The notes under the pieces are model-generated. The model saw only the letters and a list, made by a program, of their open reading frames with translations, was not told the origin of the DNA and ran no database searches. Shown here one piece after another: positions 20,532-30,672 of a DNA stretch of 64,000 nucleotides (its first letter is position 1; every line of letters begins with the position of its first letter). A program made the translations under genes and the position numbers. The stretch covers positions 1,798,001 through 1,862,000 of the forward strand of contig JAMZAV010000438.1 of NCBI GenBank assembly GCA_024449915.1. Reading direction: 5' to 3'. This DNA comes from Sweltsa coloradensis. Taxonomy: Eukaryota > Arthropoda > Insecta > Plecoptera > Chloroperlidae.

Positions 20532-20615
20532 CGATTAGTAAAATATCACGTGTGTCAAGAACTCCGACGATAATTACGCCATTTTGAAGTCGAACTCTCC
20601 TTCTTTACACCCCAC
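20532..20615 (-). other. USP47: Probable USP47 untranslated first exon
   Basis: The minus strand carries a strong donor ATCG|GTAAGTATACG after 20532. It is preceded by an exon-like stretch containing TCAAAATGGCGTAA (ATG at 20582-20580), a two-codon upstream frame that also looks like a YY1 site. No other long coding frame fits, so this would be 5' UTR spliced to the acceptor at 13343 over a 7.2-kb intron. The 5' boundary (about 20615) and the link to USP47 are inferred. Confidence 0.45.
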
Positions 20616-20700
20616 TGCCTTGTCAACCAATCCGAAAATGTAAACATAAAACAGATGGCATTTCGACTTGTTGTTGTTGTTGTTGTTGTTGTTCCCTCCT
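20616..20700 (-). promoter_or_regulatory. Presumed promoter region of USP47
   Basis: This lies directly upstream of the putative first exon on the minus strand and includes an (AAC/TTG)n run at about 20669-20692. A CACGTG word sits in the exon at about 20548-20553. No TATA box is obvious. The call rests only on position next to the first exon. Confidence 0.25.
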
Positions 20701-21166
20701 ACTGTCGGTGGTAGGTTCATTTTCTTCCTGTTCCTTCTAGCAGCTTAAGCTTAGAATCTTAGACCATATATCGGGTGGACAGAGCGCGCGCCTATACCTG
20801 CCGTTGCAGCGGTTGAAGCCGAGCTGGGAACAAAGAGAGTGAGAGAGAGGGAGAGATTCTCGGAAGTCGGTGGTGGCAAGAAGAGCGTAGTACCATTTGA
20901 ACGTACAGTAATTTCGCGTACTAGAAGTAGTGAATCTCTCGTTACTTTCGACAATGTGATGGTTTCTTAAAATGTATTATGCATATTTATTCCATGGGAC
21001 AACACATCAAAGAAGATTTTAATTTATTTTAACCATATTCCGATAGAAATTTATTCCTATGTGTTTGGCGGAAATATGCAGATTTCAACATCTTCATCAT
21101 CATCATCATCTGTAGCCTACTATATATTATTTTTATTTACGGGAAGGAAATGTTTTTTCTAAAAGG
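20701..21166. other. Unassigned upstream region with dispersed words
   Basis: The segment CTTAGACCATATATCGGGTG (about 20757-20777) resembles the reverse complement of 22535-22575 (AGCTTAGACCATCTATACCC). GTCGGTGGTAGGTT (about 20704) recurs near 4889. A (CAT)n-like run lies at about 21091-21111. No gene is recognised. Confidence 0.35.
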
Positions 21167-21570
21167 GGTATTCACCCTTCACCCACCAAACTCAAAAAAT
21201 ATATTTCATTTTGACTAACTAGTTATGAATTTAAAACAGAACAAATGTTGGTCCACCGTTACCAGTAAATTTTCCGTTCGTAAATTTTCGATCTAGACGT
21301 TCGGTAAATCTCACATAAGAAATAACAAGGGGACGACCTTTGAGCCCGTGACCTTAGAGGATTTTGGTATAAAATTGGCCGTCATTGACGTAGGTATACT
21401 CAGCTACGTTGTCTGTAAATCATTACGTAATTTAGCATGTGGTTTGGTCAAAATATGCTTATTACCAAGAGAAGGTGTAATTTCGGAACGCATATTTTTG
21501 CGTGTTAAGAGTGTATATTATTCGTTCAAGTTTCTAAATGCACATTGTAGATTGGTAATGCTGTAGTAAT
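21167..21570. repeat. Dispersed repeat A, copy 2
   Basis: It starts AAAAGGGGTATTCACCC and contains GTGGTTTGGTCAAAATATGC and GTAATTTCGGAACGCATATT. These match copy 3 (22656-23060) directly and the copy at 14007-14694 in reverse. A GACGTAGGTATACTCAGC region is shared. No coding capacity. Confidence 0.55.
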
Positions 21571-22655
21571 AGTATAGTCTAAAACAAAAAATAAGCAGGT
21601 TGACGCGGAATTCTCCAAAACTCAAATTTTCTCAAATTTCAGAATAAAAAGCTTTTAAAACATCGTTTTTCATGGTAAAATAATAATATAATTTGTAAAC
21701 AGTGTCATTTTAGTTTTTTTAACCTACTGTGCTCTATTAAAAAATAAAAAATCTATCAAAAACCCAAGATGACATAATTATTATGGAACCCTTTGCAAAT
21801 AGGGTTCATGGGGGAATGGCTGAATAAGTAGTGATAGTATTATATAGAACAGAATTTTTTAACACTTAAAATTTTAAATTAATTAATATTTTGATTTTTG
21901 ATAAAGGTGCCTATTATGCAAGTGAGGTTGTTTGTTGAGGAATAGGGGGGGGGGGGAGAGGGGTACATCAGATGTCACCATTCTCAAAATCACTTTGTTA
22001 TTGTTTGGCTGTAGTGAGGGCATACAAAATAATAGTAGAACGAATATTGGCCTGCACTTTTTTAAAGGAAATAGGCCTATGTTTCCATCCAAATATAACA
22101 ATTTTTGTGAAAAACCGAAACGGTTCAAAACAATAATTATGCATATGAATACGAAATGATATTTTGCACTATAGTGAGCTATAAAAATGATAACACAACA
22201 ATCACTTTATACATTATACTGTATTTTATTTATATAAAAAATACCAAATCGCCTCAATATTATGTTCATGACAGGCCATGTGCTTTCTCAGGTCTATATT
22301 CCCACTTGAAATATATATTTGGTAAAATAACCACAAAAATAATCTGAAGTAAAATAGTGTCCTACATTACGAAAAATAAATTCAGTAAAATATTTGCACG
22401 TGGAATGAAAATCCACATTGTTTTACAGCTCTTTACTGTATCTTTGCATACAGTCAAACGCAGCGCGCGCGATGTTTTGCCACCACCTCGTTCTTGGAAC
22501 TGGCCGCAGGGCGGCTTCACGAATATTGCCGCGCTATCCGTCTACCCGAAGGGTATAGATGGTCTAAGCTTAGAATACAGTATATACTATTCCAATGTCT
22601 TTGGCAGCTTCTAGATCACGCATATTTGTAGTTGTGGTTGTAGGCAACGCGCATT
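21571..22655. other. Unassigned, AT-rich
   Basis: It contains a poly-G run at 21945-21957 and the word block near 22535-22575 shared with 20757-20777. No exon or element boundary is recognised. Confidence 0.35.
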
Positions 22656-23060
22656 AAAAGGGTATTCACCTTGTATTCACCCGCTAACTAAAAAAAAAAT
22701 CATTCATACTAATTAGTTATGAAATTAGAAAGACACAGAAAATTTATTGGTTTTCTTCTACCATGACCCGAAAAAAGTGAAGGGAGAGAACTTTAATTTT
22801 TTAAGCAGAACAAAACTCTATGGACAGTTGGACACTCTTATAATAAATAACATGGGAACGTTCATTATGACCCGTGACCTTCGCGGATTTTGATCCAAAA
22901 ATAATGACGTACTCGACAGCGTTTTCTGCAAAATCCGCTATATTTTGTTTTGTAATTTGGGCAAGTGGTTCGGTCAAAATATGCTTATTACCAAGAAGGG
23001 GTGTGATTTTGGAATGCATATTTTCATTTTGTCGTGTTTGAGTTTATATTTGTGCATAGT
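22656..23060. repeat. Dispersed repeat A, copy 3
   Basis: It starts AAAAGGGTATTCACC, then CGGATTTTGATCCAAAAATA and GGCAAGTGGTTCGGTCAAAA, which match the other two copies. It ends about 45 bp before an H1 element. Confidence 0.55.
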
Positions 23061-23106
23061 TTCAAGACCGGATGCTGTGAAAGGCCTTAGTTACTATTTT
23101 GTGCTA

Positions 23107-23735
23107 TTTTTGGATGAGCGTAGCGAGCGAAGCGAAGATTCCATTTCACTACACTGGAGAAAAAAATCCGGAATGTTTTTTTTTTTCTCTTTTTTTTTGT
23201 CTGTTTGTTAGCACGATTCCGGCTAAACCGATACTCCGATTGCGATGAAATTTTATGGAGGTCTTCGAAATCTCTGAACTTAGAACTGCCACGTTTTTGA
23301 GCACAATCGAAAAATTATTTCTCATGAAAATCGCAATTTTACGATTTTTTTCGATTTTTTAAACATTTTTTCGACTTACAACATCTACATGCTTTGTGCT
23401 TTGTGCTTTGTGCTTTGTGTGTGCATGTTGTTGTGTGCGATTGTAATGATTTTTTCACAGAACCTTAATTTCATGAATTGATATATTCATGTGAAATTTG
23501 AGCGTTATCAAAAGACTTTTTTTTACGAAAATCGCAATTTTACGACTTTTTTCAATTTTTAAAATTTCTCCAGCGAAAAACACCTACATGCTTTATCCGA
23601 TTGTAATGATTTTTTTACAGAACCTTAATTTTATGAATTAATATATTCGTGTAAAATTTGTGCGCAATCGAATAATTATTTCTTATTATGAAAATTTCAA
23701 TATTACGATTTTTTCCTTTTGTAAAATTACGATTA
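23107..23735 (+). mobile_element. Helentron-like element H1, copy c (3'-truncated)
   Basis: The 5' end TTTTTGGATGAGCGTAGCG is intact, and three internal tandem units follow. It breaks off in the AAAATTACGATTATAATG region, without the 3' inverted repeat, hairpin and CTAG. A TTTGTGC tetraplicate at about 23395-23425 is an added short tandem repeat. Confidence 0.7.
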
Positions 23736-23879
23736 TAATGCCCTGGGTTCCCATGCCGACGTCAAAATCATGCTTCAAAATGACTTACGCCGCCCGCCCC
23801 TCCCTTTTTAACTTAGTCAAAACTCAAAAATAGAAACCGAACCGTTTCTATTTCTCACTGGCGTTCAATGTAACTTGCG

Positions 23880-24170
23880 TAAAAAGACTCAGGGGCGATC
23901 GCCCCCCCTCCATGATTCTTTAAAAATTTAAAAAAAATGATTTTATTATTTTATTGTGCACGCACCAAATGCACTCTAAAAACCTGATTTTCAAAATTTT
24001 CGCCTGCGGCGCTATTTATTTAAAACTCCCAATAAAAATCAACTTTCCTTTATGTTGTCAGAAATAATCAGTTTGCCTCTGAAATGTGTCTGCATCAATG
24101 TACTTCGATTTATTAAGTTGTCCTCCTATGTGAATCGTTTTTTAACTAAAAAGGACGTTTAATAAATAAA
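23880..24170 (-). mobile_element. Fragment of a GCGATCGC-ended DNA transposon
   Basis: The reverse complement matches 33880-34200: GGGGGCGATCGCCCC, the poly-A/T block, TGTGCACGCACCAAA, CGCCTGCGGCGCTATTTATT and the AACGATTCACAT region. The same AAAATTTTCGCCTGCGGCG word also lies in the 32585-33621 element. Only one end is present. Confidence 0.5.
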
Positions 24171-24196
24171 TAAAATGATGAATTGAAAATAAGGGT

Positions 24197-24420
24197 CGCC
24201 TTCGATCGTTTCATCGACACTTCGTTTCATCGACACCGCCGTTTCCTCGACAAATTCATTTAATATTTGAAATGTTCGTGACCACCGTTTCACCGACAAC
24301 TTTGAGAAGCCTGGCTCCGCCGTTTCATCGACACCTCCGTTTGCTCGACAAAACTGCAAGTAGTAGCTGGTCCGAAAACATTCGCCTCGAGCGCGCTGCC
24401 CCCCGCGCCGGTGTAGCAGG
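24197..24420. repeat. Short repeats CGTTTCATCGACACC at left end
   Basis: The word GTTTCATCGACAC or near variants (CGTTTCCTCGACAA, CGTTTCACCGACAA) occurs about six times in 200 bp. Such subterminal repeats may be binding sites of the element's transposase; this is inference. Confidence 0.6.
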
Positions 24421-24469
24421 GACCAGAATACCCCCCGGGATGGGATACCCCCCGGTATCCCAGCTCTAG

Positions 24470-25760
24470 GGATGGGATCCCCCCCCGGTAGCCTAGCCCT
24501 AGGGCTGGAGCACCCCACGCAGGGCGAGGATACCCCCAACGATAAAACGTGTTATTAGACGAAAGGGTACTTGGCCCCTAGGGCTAGGATACCCCCCACG
24601 ATATAACGTGTTAAAAGACATAAGGGGGTACTTGGTCCCTAGGGCTAGGATACCCCCCACGATATAACGTTATAAAGACGAAAGGGAGGGTACTTGGTCC
24701 CTCGTTGGTCTTGGGGTTTTAGCGTATCTGCTTCCAATGCAGAAGGTCCAGGGTTCGATTCCCGCTTAAGTCAGAAGTTTTTTAACTTCTGATTTGGACT
24801 TATGTCCATCAGTTCTTGTCTTAGGAGTTTGTAAACGGTGACTTTGGAGCCGTCCTAGCAACGAAGCACATAATAAATTTCAGAGTTGTTCTGAATCGCC
24901 TTGTTGATTCTGGCGTTGATTCGCGGGTGTTCGCACTGTCCATACCACTGATTGCTATATTTCCTTTTAAAAATATCGTCTTGGTTGGTTATCGCTCACT
25001 CGTCGATTGCGTCGGGGCCTGCAGGGTTGGCTTGGTCGCTTTGATTAAAGCCCCCCCACTGAAAATCAGTTATATAACTGAGTGGGTGACTCTAAAAAAA
25101 ATTTATTTATTTATTTTATTTATTTATACAACGTGTATAAAGACGAAAGGGGGTACTTGGTCCCTAGGGATGGGATACCCCCATGATATACGTTTTATAA
25201 AGACCAAAGAGGTACTTGGGTCCCTAGGGCTAGGATACCCCCCACGATATATGTTAAAAGACAAAAGGGGGTACTTGGTCCCTAGAAGGGATGGAATACC
25301 CCATGATATAACGTGTAACAAGACAAAGGGGTACTTGGCCCTCTAGGGCTAGGATACCCCCCACGATATAACGTGTATAAAGTCGAAAGGGGGTACGTGG
25401 TCCCTAGGGATGGAATACCCCATGAATAACGTGTATCAAGAAAAAAGGGGGGTATTTTTGTTCCCCTAGGGCTAGGATTACCCCCCACGATTATAACGTG
25501 TAAAAAGACAAAAGGGGGTATTTGGGGGCCCCTAGGGATGGGATACCCCCCAACGATATAACGTGTAAAAAGACGAAAGGGGGGATTTGATCCCTAGGGA
25601 TGGAATACCACCCACGATATAAGATGTAAAAAGCCCGAAAGGGAGTACTTGGTCTCTAGGGATGGGATCCCCCCCACGATATAACGTGTATAAAGACGAA
25701 AGGGGGTACTTGGTCCCTAGGGATGGAATACCCTTTCACGATAAAACCCGTTATAAAGAC
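24470..25760 (+). repeat. ~60-bp satellite array, left arm
   Basis: Units contain ACGATATAACGTGTATAAAG, ACGAAAGGGGGTACTTGG and TCCCTAGGGCTAGGATACCC, alternating between GGGCTAGGATACC and GGGATGGGATACC forms. About 14 units are readable, interrupted by a SINE at 24702-25128. Length varies mainly in G and C runs, part of which may be sequencing error. Confidence 0.9.
24702..25128 (+). mobile_element. tRNA-derived SINE
   Basis: The head (24704-24772) has a box-A-like region and a perfect box B (GGTTCGATTCC), with an anticodon-arm-like TCTGC-TTCCAAT-GCAGA hairpin. Next comes an AGAAGTTTTTTAACTTCTG hairpin and an unmatched body. The tail motif ACTGAAAATCAGTTATATAA also occurs at 50476, followed by a (TTTA)n tail. 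It interrupts the satellite array. The head resembles tRNA-Gly/Trp-like sequences, but cloverleaf stems are degraded, so it is not a working tRNA gene. Confidence 0.75.
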
Positions 25761-26515
25761 TTGATTATATTAACGTTTAAATCAATGTGAACGCACAGAC
25801 GCGCAGGTAAGATAAACGGTTTTTTGGGAATTTCTTGAATTGAAACCCCATGTGAAAGATTTCCCATTTATGTTATTATGTCTCGCAAATGGATCTTTAA
25901 AGCTTATTTTTTTCCAACAGGGTGCAAATATCAATAAAAAGTACTTTATTATTTTTTAAATTTAAGTATTGATATTCCCAAACCATTCAGCAGAAATCAT
26001 CAACACCTAGTGCGTTTATTTGAGTATTAAGCCTTTTATTTATTCTGTAAAAATTTTTATTTAATGTGAATTTCAATTGAATTATTTGCTTGGCATTTTT
26101 CTAGTTTTAATTTATTTTAGTTGAGAAAGGTTTTGACTGTTTATTTACAAGTTTTGTGTTTGTGGCTTTTTAAATTTATTTTTAAATTTTTTTTTCCCTA
26201 TATAGTTTATTTTAGAAGATCAAATACCATTTTTTTTAAATTATAGATATTTACATTGTTTTCTCAACAATACATGAAGGTAATGTACAAGTGTTTCAAA
26301 GTAAGTATTAGCGTTGAGTGACTAAAAAAAATTAGTCACTCAACGGTATTAGCTTCAAAGCAACGTCAATTGTGTAGATCTTGATATACCGTAGTGTTTT
26401 CCATCATTTCGTTGTAAAATTAATTAAAATTGAAAAGGGACGCCTTTTAATTTACTTTTGAATCATGTGGAGATGTGATTATTTATTTCGTCTTTTGATG
26501 ATTAATTGAGCGAGC
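25761..26515. other. Centre of the foldback element, unassigned
   Basis: AT-rich with no gene. A perfect 14-bp inverted repeat CGTTGAGTGACTAA-A6-TTAGTCACTCAACG lies at 26312-26345, flanked by GTATTAGC-like words on both sides. Confidence 0.45.
26312..26345. repeat. Perfect 14-bp stem with A-loop
   Basis: CGTTGAGTGACTAA and its exact complement are separated by six A. This would form a strong small hairpin in DNA or RNA. Its function is unknown; the perfect pairing in AT-rich surroundings is unusual. Confidence 0.85.
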
Positions 26516-26912
26516 GTAGCGAGCGTCTCCACTTGACTCTTACGGCTCGAATTTTCTGTTTTTGTTTTTTGTTTTTTTCTGTTATTTGCTTCGGTATAGG
26601 TCGCACCGTTTCTCTGTTCGCCCTGAAATTTGCACACATGTACATACCACCTATGCGGGTTGCTGTATATTTTTTGAACAAAATCCGATCGTTGGTTATT
26701 AAAAAAAATAAAACAATAAAAAATGTTTCGATCGTTATGAAATTTTGAAAGGGTTAATAAGTGCAACATTCTCTTCTATTCTACAAATTTTCAGCTAAAT
26801 CGGTCAAGACCTTAAAGATTTATTGGTATGTAACATGGAATGTCGTACTCGGGTCGTATTGCACGTACCGGTGCTCGCTCAACAACGCGAGGGGACTTTA
26901 GCGTTTTCCTAG
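26516..26912 (+). mobile_element. Helentron-like element H2, copy b
   Basis: It starts TTGAGCGAGCGTAGCGAGCG. It ends with GCTCGCTCAACAACGCG, the AACGC...GCGTT hairpin and CTAG|T (26909-26912). Its interior matches one unit of H2 copy a (GGTCGCACCGTTTCTCTG and TACATACCACCT), so it lacks the tandem duplication of that copy. Confidence 0.75.
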
Positions 26913-27818
26913 TTATTAACTTCATGGTCTTGATATTGCAATGGAATGAATTTTCAAATTTTTGTTGTTTTTTTCCATTTTAGTGCTTCATTTTTCTTTT
27001 TTTGTAATATTTAAAATCCTCCAAATCCTCGAAACCTCTGGTTGGACGAATTTTCATACTGTTTGTTAACGAGGGTTTTACAAACTAGTTATTTACCTCC
27101 CCAAATAAAATTTTTAAATAAATAAGTATAATTGCTTTGGTTTTACTAACTAACAATGGAATGTGACACATTTCGTTACACAAAGACTTGCTTTTTGTAC
27201 CGCATTGTAGGTGATTATTGCCCAAATTTCTTATAGTTACTTGCTGATTGTGGTACTAATATCCCCTACACTACTGGGAATTTAAAAAAAAAAAAAAAAA
27301 TTTTTAAATTCTTCATTTTATCACTTTCTATTCAAAGACACATGTAATATACAAAAAATATTTTATAACTATTTTTTGTATGCTCGTGATCTCAATATGC
27401 TTGTAATATGCCTAAAAACTACAAAGTTGTTGTCAAACTCTACTAGCAGTCTCTCAGGATACACTTTTTGAGACCATTTATTTATCTTGTCTAGATTTGA
27501 TTGTAGTAAATATTAAGAAAGGAATCGATGTTTTGTTTTTTTAATGAAAGAGAGTGTTTGGGCTGATGAAATGGAGAGTATTTTTTTAAATTTAATTTTA
27601 ATTTTCTTTTATGAATTTTTTATTTTAAAAATATTTGAAAAAAACGTGATTTCAATTAAAAACAAAACTAAAAAATTCAAAATCCCCCTTCAAACACAAT
27701 CACAAAAATCTCTGCACTACTCATTACCACACGAATTACGAACAAAACGGAACCAACATCAACTCTATGACAAAATTTAGTATTGAAGGCCTTCATCGCC
27801 AGTCTCCTATTGTTGTAA
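26913..27818. other. Unassigned, AT-rich
   Basis: It contains a poly-A tract at 27287-27300 and no recognisable exon or element. Confidence 0.4.
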
Positions 27819-28570
27819 CTAGGAAAAAGATAAAGTCCCGCCGCGTTGATGGATAACCCTTTTTACAGTTTTCAGTTTGCGTGGGATATCTTTACTTTTG
27901 CAAGTGCTTTGTTTTGCTGCCTACGCATTTTAGGTGATTGTTGTCAAGATGTATTGTTACCTGTCAATTGGTATTATTTACCGTAAAAACTTGTATTAAA
28001 AGCTTTATTTTTATAGATTCTGGCTAAAATTTTTCAACTTTTTTTTTCAAAAGGTACGACAACACCATAACCTTAATGTCCATGCATAATATGAACGTTT
28101 TAGCCCAACCCCTTTGGTCAAATTGCCCAAATGGCACGAAAATATCGCAAAAAATCAAAAAACTTATTTTAAAAAACTTTTTTCTATGATTCTGGCTAAC
28201 TTTTTCAACTTTTTCTTTCAAAAAGCAGTACATCACCATAAACCCCAATGTCCATGTGAAATATGAACGTTGTAGCTCCACCCGTTTTGGGCAGAAACGG
28301 CTTAAATGTCACGAAAATATCGCACTAAAAATCGAAAGAATCGTAAAAGTACGAAAATTTATGAGAAATATTTCATCGATTGTACCCAAAAACGTAAGCA
28401 GTCTAAGTTCAATGATTTCGAAGGTCCCCTCCAATTTTCATTAAGATCGGATATGCCGTTTGCCCGGTAGAGAGCGAACAAAACAGTCAGAAAAGCAAAC
28501 AAAAAAACAACCGAGCTAAATTTTTTTTTGGGGGTCCGTGTAAATTGAAGTCTTCCCTTCGCTCATCCCA
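27819..28570 (-). mobile_element. Helentron-like element H3, copy a
   Basis: The 3' end (left) is CTAG with the GGCGGGACTTTA hairpin region and the subterminal repeat near ATCCATCAACGCGG. The 5' end (right) is GGGATGAGCGAAGGGAAGAC on the minus strand. Two internal units carry GATTCTGGCTAA and AATGTCCATG. Copy b is at 49247-50018. Confidence 0.7.
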
Positions 28571-28789
28571 CAATTAAAAAAAAAAAAATGACATTTCAGT
28601 AAAAAAAAAAAAAAATCATTTAATTAGACAAGGACGAAACATAAAATAATAACAAAATGATACTAATGTCATTTGGATAGAATTTTTGTGCTAGGGGATA
28701 CAAGTACATTAAAACCTGTAAAGTCATATATTAAAAACCTTTATTTCTATGCCTTTCAGCCCCAGGGCCCAAGTAAACCATTTCGTCGT
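28571..28789. other. Poly-A-rich spacer before right arm
   Basis: A-runs at 28577-28616 and AT-rich sequence; nothing else is seen. Confidence 0.4.
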
Positions 28790-29640
28790 TTAACACGTTA
28801 TATCGTGTGGGGTATTCCATTCCTAGGACCAAGTACCCCGTTTTCCCTCTTTAATACACGTTATATCGTGGAGGGTATTCCTTCCCTAGGGACCAAGTAC
28901 CCCCCTTTGGTAATAATTCTCGTTATAAAGTGGGGGGTATCTAGCACTAGGGACCAAGTACCCCCTTTCGTCTTTTTACACGTTATATCATGGGGGTATT
29001 CCCATGCCCAGGGACCAAGTTCCCCCTTTTGTCTTTTTTGACGTTATATCGGGGGGGGATTCCAGCCCTAGGGACCAAGTACCCCCTTTGTCTTAATACA
29101 CGTTATGTTTTGGGGTATCCTAGCCCCAGGCCAGTACCCCTTTTGTCTAAAAACGTTTTTATCGTGGGGTTTATTAGCCCTAGGGACCAAGTACCCCCTT
29201 TGTTCTTAATACACGTTATATCGTGGGGGGGTATCCTAGCTCTAGGGCCAAGTACCCCCTTTTGTCTTTATACACGTTATATCGTGGGGGGTATTTTAGC
29301 CCTAGGGACCAAGTACCCCCTTTTGTCTTAATACACGTTATATCGTGGGGGGGGGGGTATCCTAGCCCTAAGACCAAGTACCCCCTTTTGTCCTAATACA
29401 CGTTATAGCGGGGGGGGTATTTTAGCCCTAGGGACCAAGTACCCCCTTTTGTCTTAATATACGTTATGTCGTGGGGGGTATTCCATCCCTGCGTAGGGTA
29501 CTCTAGCCCTAGGGCTAGGATACCGGGGGGGTATCCCATCCCTAGAGTTGGTATACCGGGGGTATTCCATCCCTAGAGCTGGGATACCGGGGGGTATGGT
29601 ATGGGGTCTGGTCCCTGCTACACCGGCACAGCACGGCGGC
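28790..29640 (-). repeat. ~60-bp satellite array, right arm
   Basis: About 12 units of the same satellite as the left arm, in reverse: ACACGTTATATCGTGGGG, GTATCCTAGCCCTAGGG, ACCAAGTACCCCCTTTTG. The outer part (29495-29620) has the GCTGGGATACCGGGGGG block also found at 24420-24540, so the arms correspond to their outer edges. Confidence 0.9.
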
Positions 29641-29746
29641 AATCTTGAATTCTACATTAACGAAGTGTCAATGAAACGAAGGCGATAACAACTATACGTT
29701 TTGTTAAATTTGCAACTCCTCAATAATTAAAAATAATTATACATAA

Positions 29747-30044
29747 CTAGGAAAACGCCAAAGTTGTTGTAAGACGAGTGAGCGAGCCATGTGTTGGGTA
29801 CCCTGTGACATTCTCTTTCATCCCCCTACCTAAGGCTGGATCCGGCATGGGTCTTTCTTCCCTAGCCTATCATAGACTAGAGTGGCGCATTGTGGTCATA
29901 CAGTTGACGCGCCCTTATACCAACTTAACTCAAAACCCCATCATTTATACCTCATATTACATCAATCAACTTAAATGCAAATGTCGCCGGGTACTCAACA
30001 CATGACTCGCTCACACGTCTAACAACGACATTGGCGTTTCCTGG
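29747..30044. mobile_element. H4 terminal-inverted-repeat element, intact short copy
   Basis: The ends CTAGGAAAACGCCAAAGTTG...GTGAGCGAGCCATGTGTTGG and their inverted form (GGGTACTCAACACATGACTC...GGCGTTTCCTGG) are about 55 bp each. The interior includes GAGTGGCGCATTGTGGTC. At 298 bp it shows what the 1227-2150 copy looked like before its LINE insertion. Confidence 0.7.
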
Positions 30045-30160
30045 TTACACTGCGCTAGAATAACTTGGAATATAAGTAATATTTTGAGCCATCGTTGTTT
30101 TAATGCAACATGGCTTTATCTTCGCAACTAAAGAATAGCTAGTCTATGTTTGTTCCACAG

Positions 30161-30268
30161 GAGTGAAGGAGGTGGGTGTTGGAAGCATCGAAGCGATCAG
30201 TGCTGGGATCTTGATCCTGCTGATTCTCATCGGCGTGATCATCTTCCTACGTTGCAGAATGGTTGCAG
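30161..30268 (+). CDS. Exon-like segment encoding one membrane span
   Basis: The acceptor is TTTGTTCCACAG before 30161 and the donor is TTGCAG|GTACCG after 30268. The 108-nt exon has phase 1 at both ends. It encodes VKEVGVGSIEAISAG, then a strongly hydrophobic run (LILLILIGVIIF), then the basic stop-transfer LRCRM. This is the design of a single-pass receptor or adhesion protein, extracellular first. I do not recognise the family, and no neighbouring exon was found. A second copy follows at 30317. Confidence 0.5.
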
Positions 30269-30316
30269 GTACCGGGTACGTACGATCTGCCACACACTTA
30301 AGTTCTCTTCCCCTAG

Positions 30317-30380
30317 CGATCAGTGCTGGAATCTTGATTTTGCTGGTTCTCATCGGCGTGATCATCTTCCTACGTTGCAG
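30317..30380 (+). CDS. Second copy of the membrane-span exon
   Basis: The acceptor is CTTCCCCTAG and the donor is TTGCAG|GTACGC. The segment repeats the membrane span of 30161-30268 with a few synonymous or conservative changes (LILLVLIGVIIFLRC). Its acceptor falls inside the region equal to the first copy's exon, and its end phase is 2 rather than 1. The first copy has an added 11 nt (AATGGTTGCAG) before its donor. The pair may be alternatives, or one may be a non-functional duplicate. Confidence 0.4.
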
Positions 30381-30496
30381 GTACGCGGGTACGTTCGATC
30401 TGCCACTGCCACACACTTAAGTTCTCTTCCGCTCAGTTGTTCAAGTGTAAGCAATCTGGCTACAAAGAACTTATTTGTAATCATGTTTACTTGTTA

Positions 30497-30672
30497 ATTT
30501 TTTCATGTTCATGTTCAAGTTTATGTTCACGTTCAAGTTCATGTTCACGTTCAAGTTCATGTTCACAGTTACGTTCATGTTCATGTTCACGTTCATGTTC
30601 ATGTTCACGGTCACGTTCATGTTCATGTTCATGTTCATGTTCACGGTCACGTTCATGTTCATGTTTACGTTA
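30497..30672. repeat. (GTTCAT/GTTCAC)n hexanucleotide repeat
   Basis: GTTCATGTTCACGTTCAAGT-type repeats run for about 175 bp with C/A variation at the sixth base. Frames on both strands (Ser/Cys/Arg and Asn/Met/Val repeats) are by-products. Confidence 0.95.

Larger units (their letters stand above)
24197..29684. mobile_element. Foldback-like element with satellite-filled inverted arms
   Basis: Both ends begin CGCCTTCG followed by TTTCATCGACACTTCGTT (left) or its near match on the other strand (right, 29660-29684). Inside, the left arm (to about 25760) and right arm (from about 28790) are tandem arrays of the same ~60-bp unit in opposite orientation. Each arm is bordered by a GGTATCCC/CCTAGAGCTGGGATACC block. 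The 3-kb centre holds two Helentron-like elements and no recognisable gene. The layout resembles Foldback-type transposons; target duplications are not clear. Confidence 0.6.

Noticed and set aside
24704..24772. A functional tRNA gene (Gly- or Trp-like)
   Set aside because: Box B and the anticodon arm are good, but acceptor and D stems do not pair and a SINE body follows.
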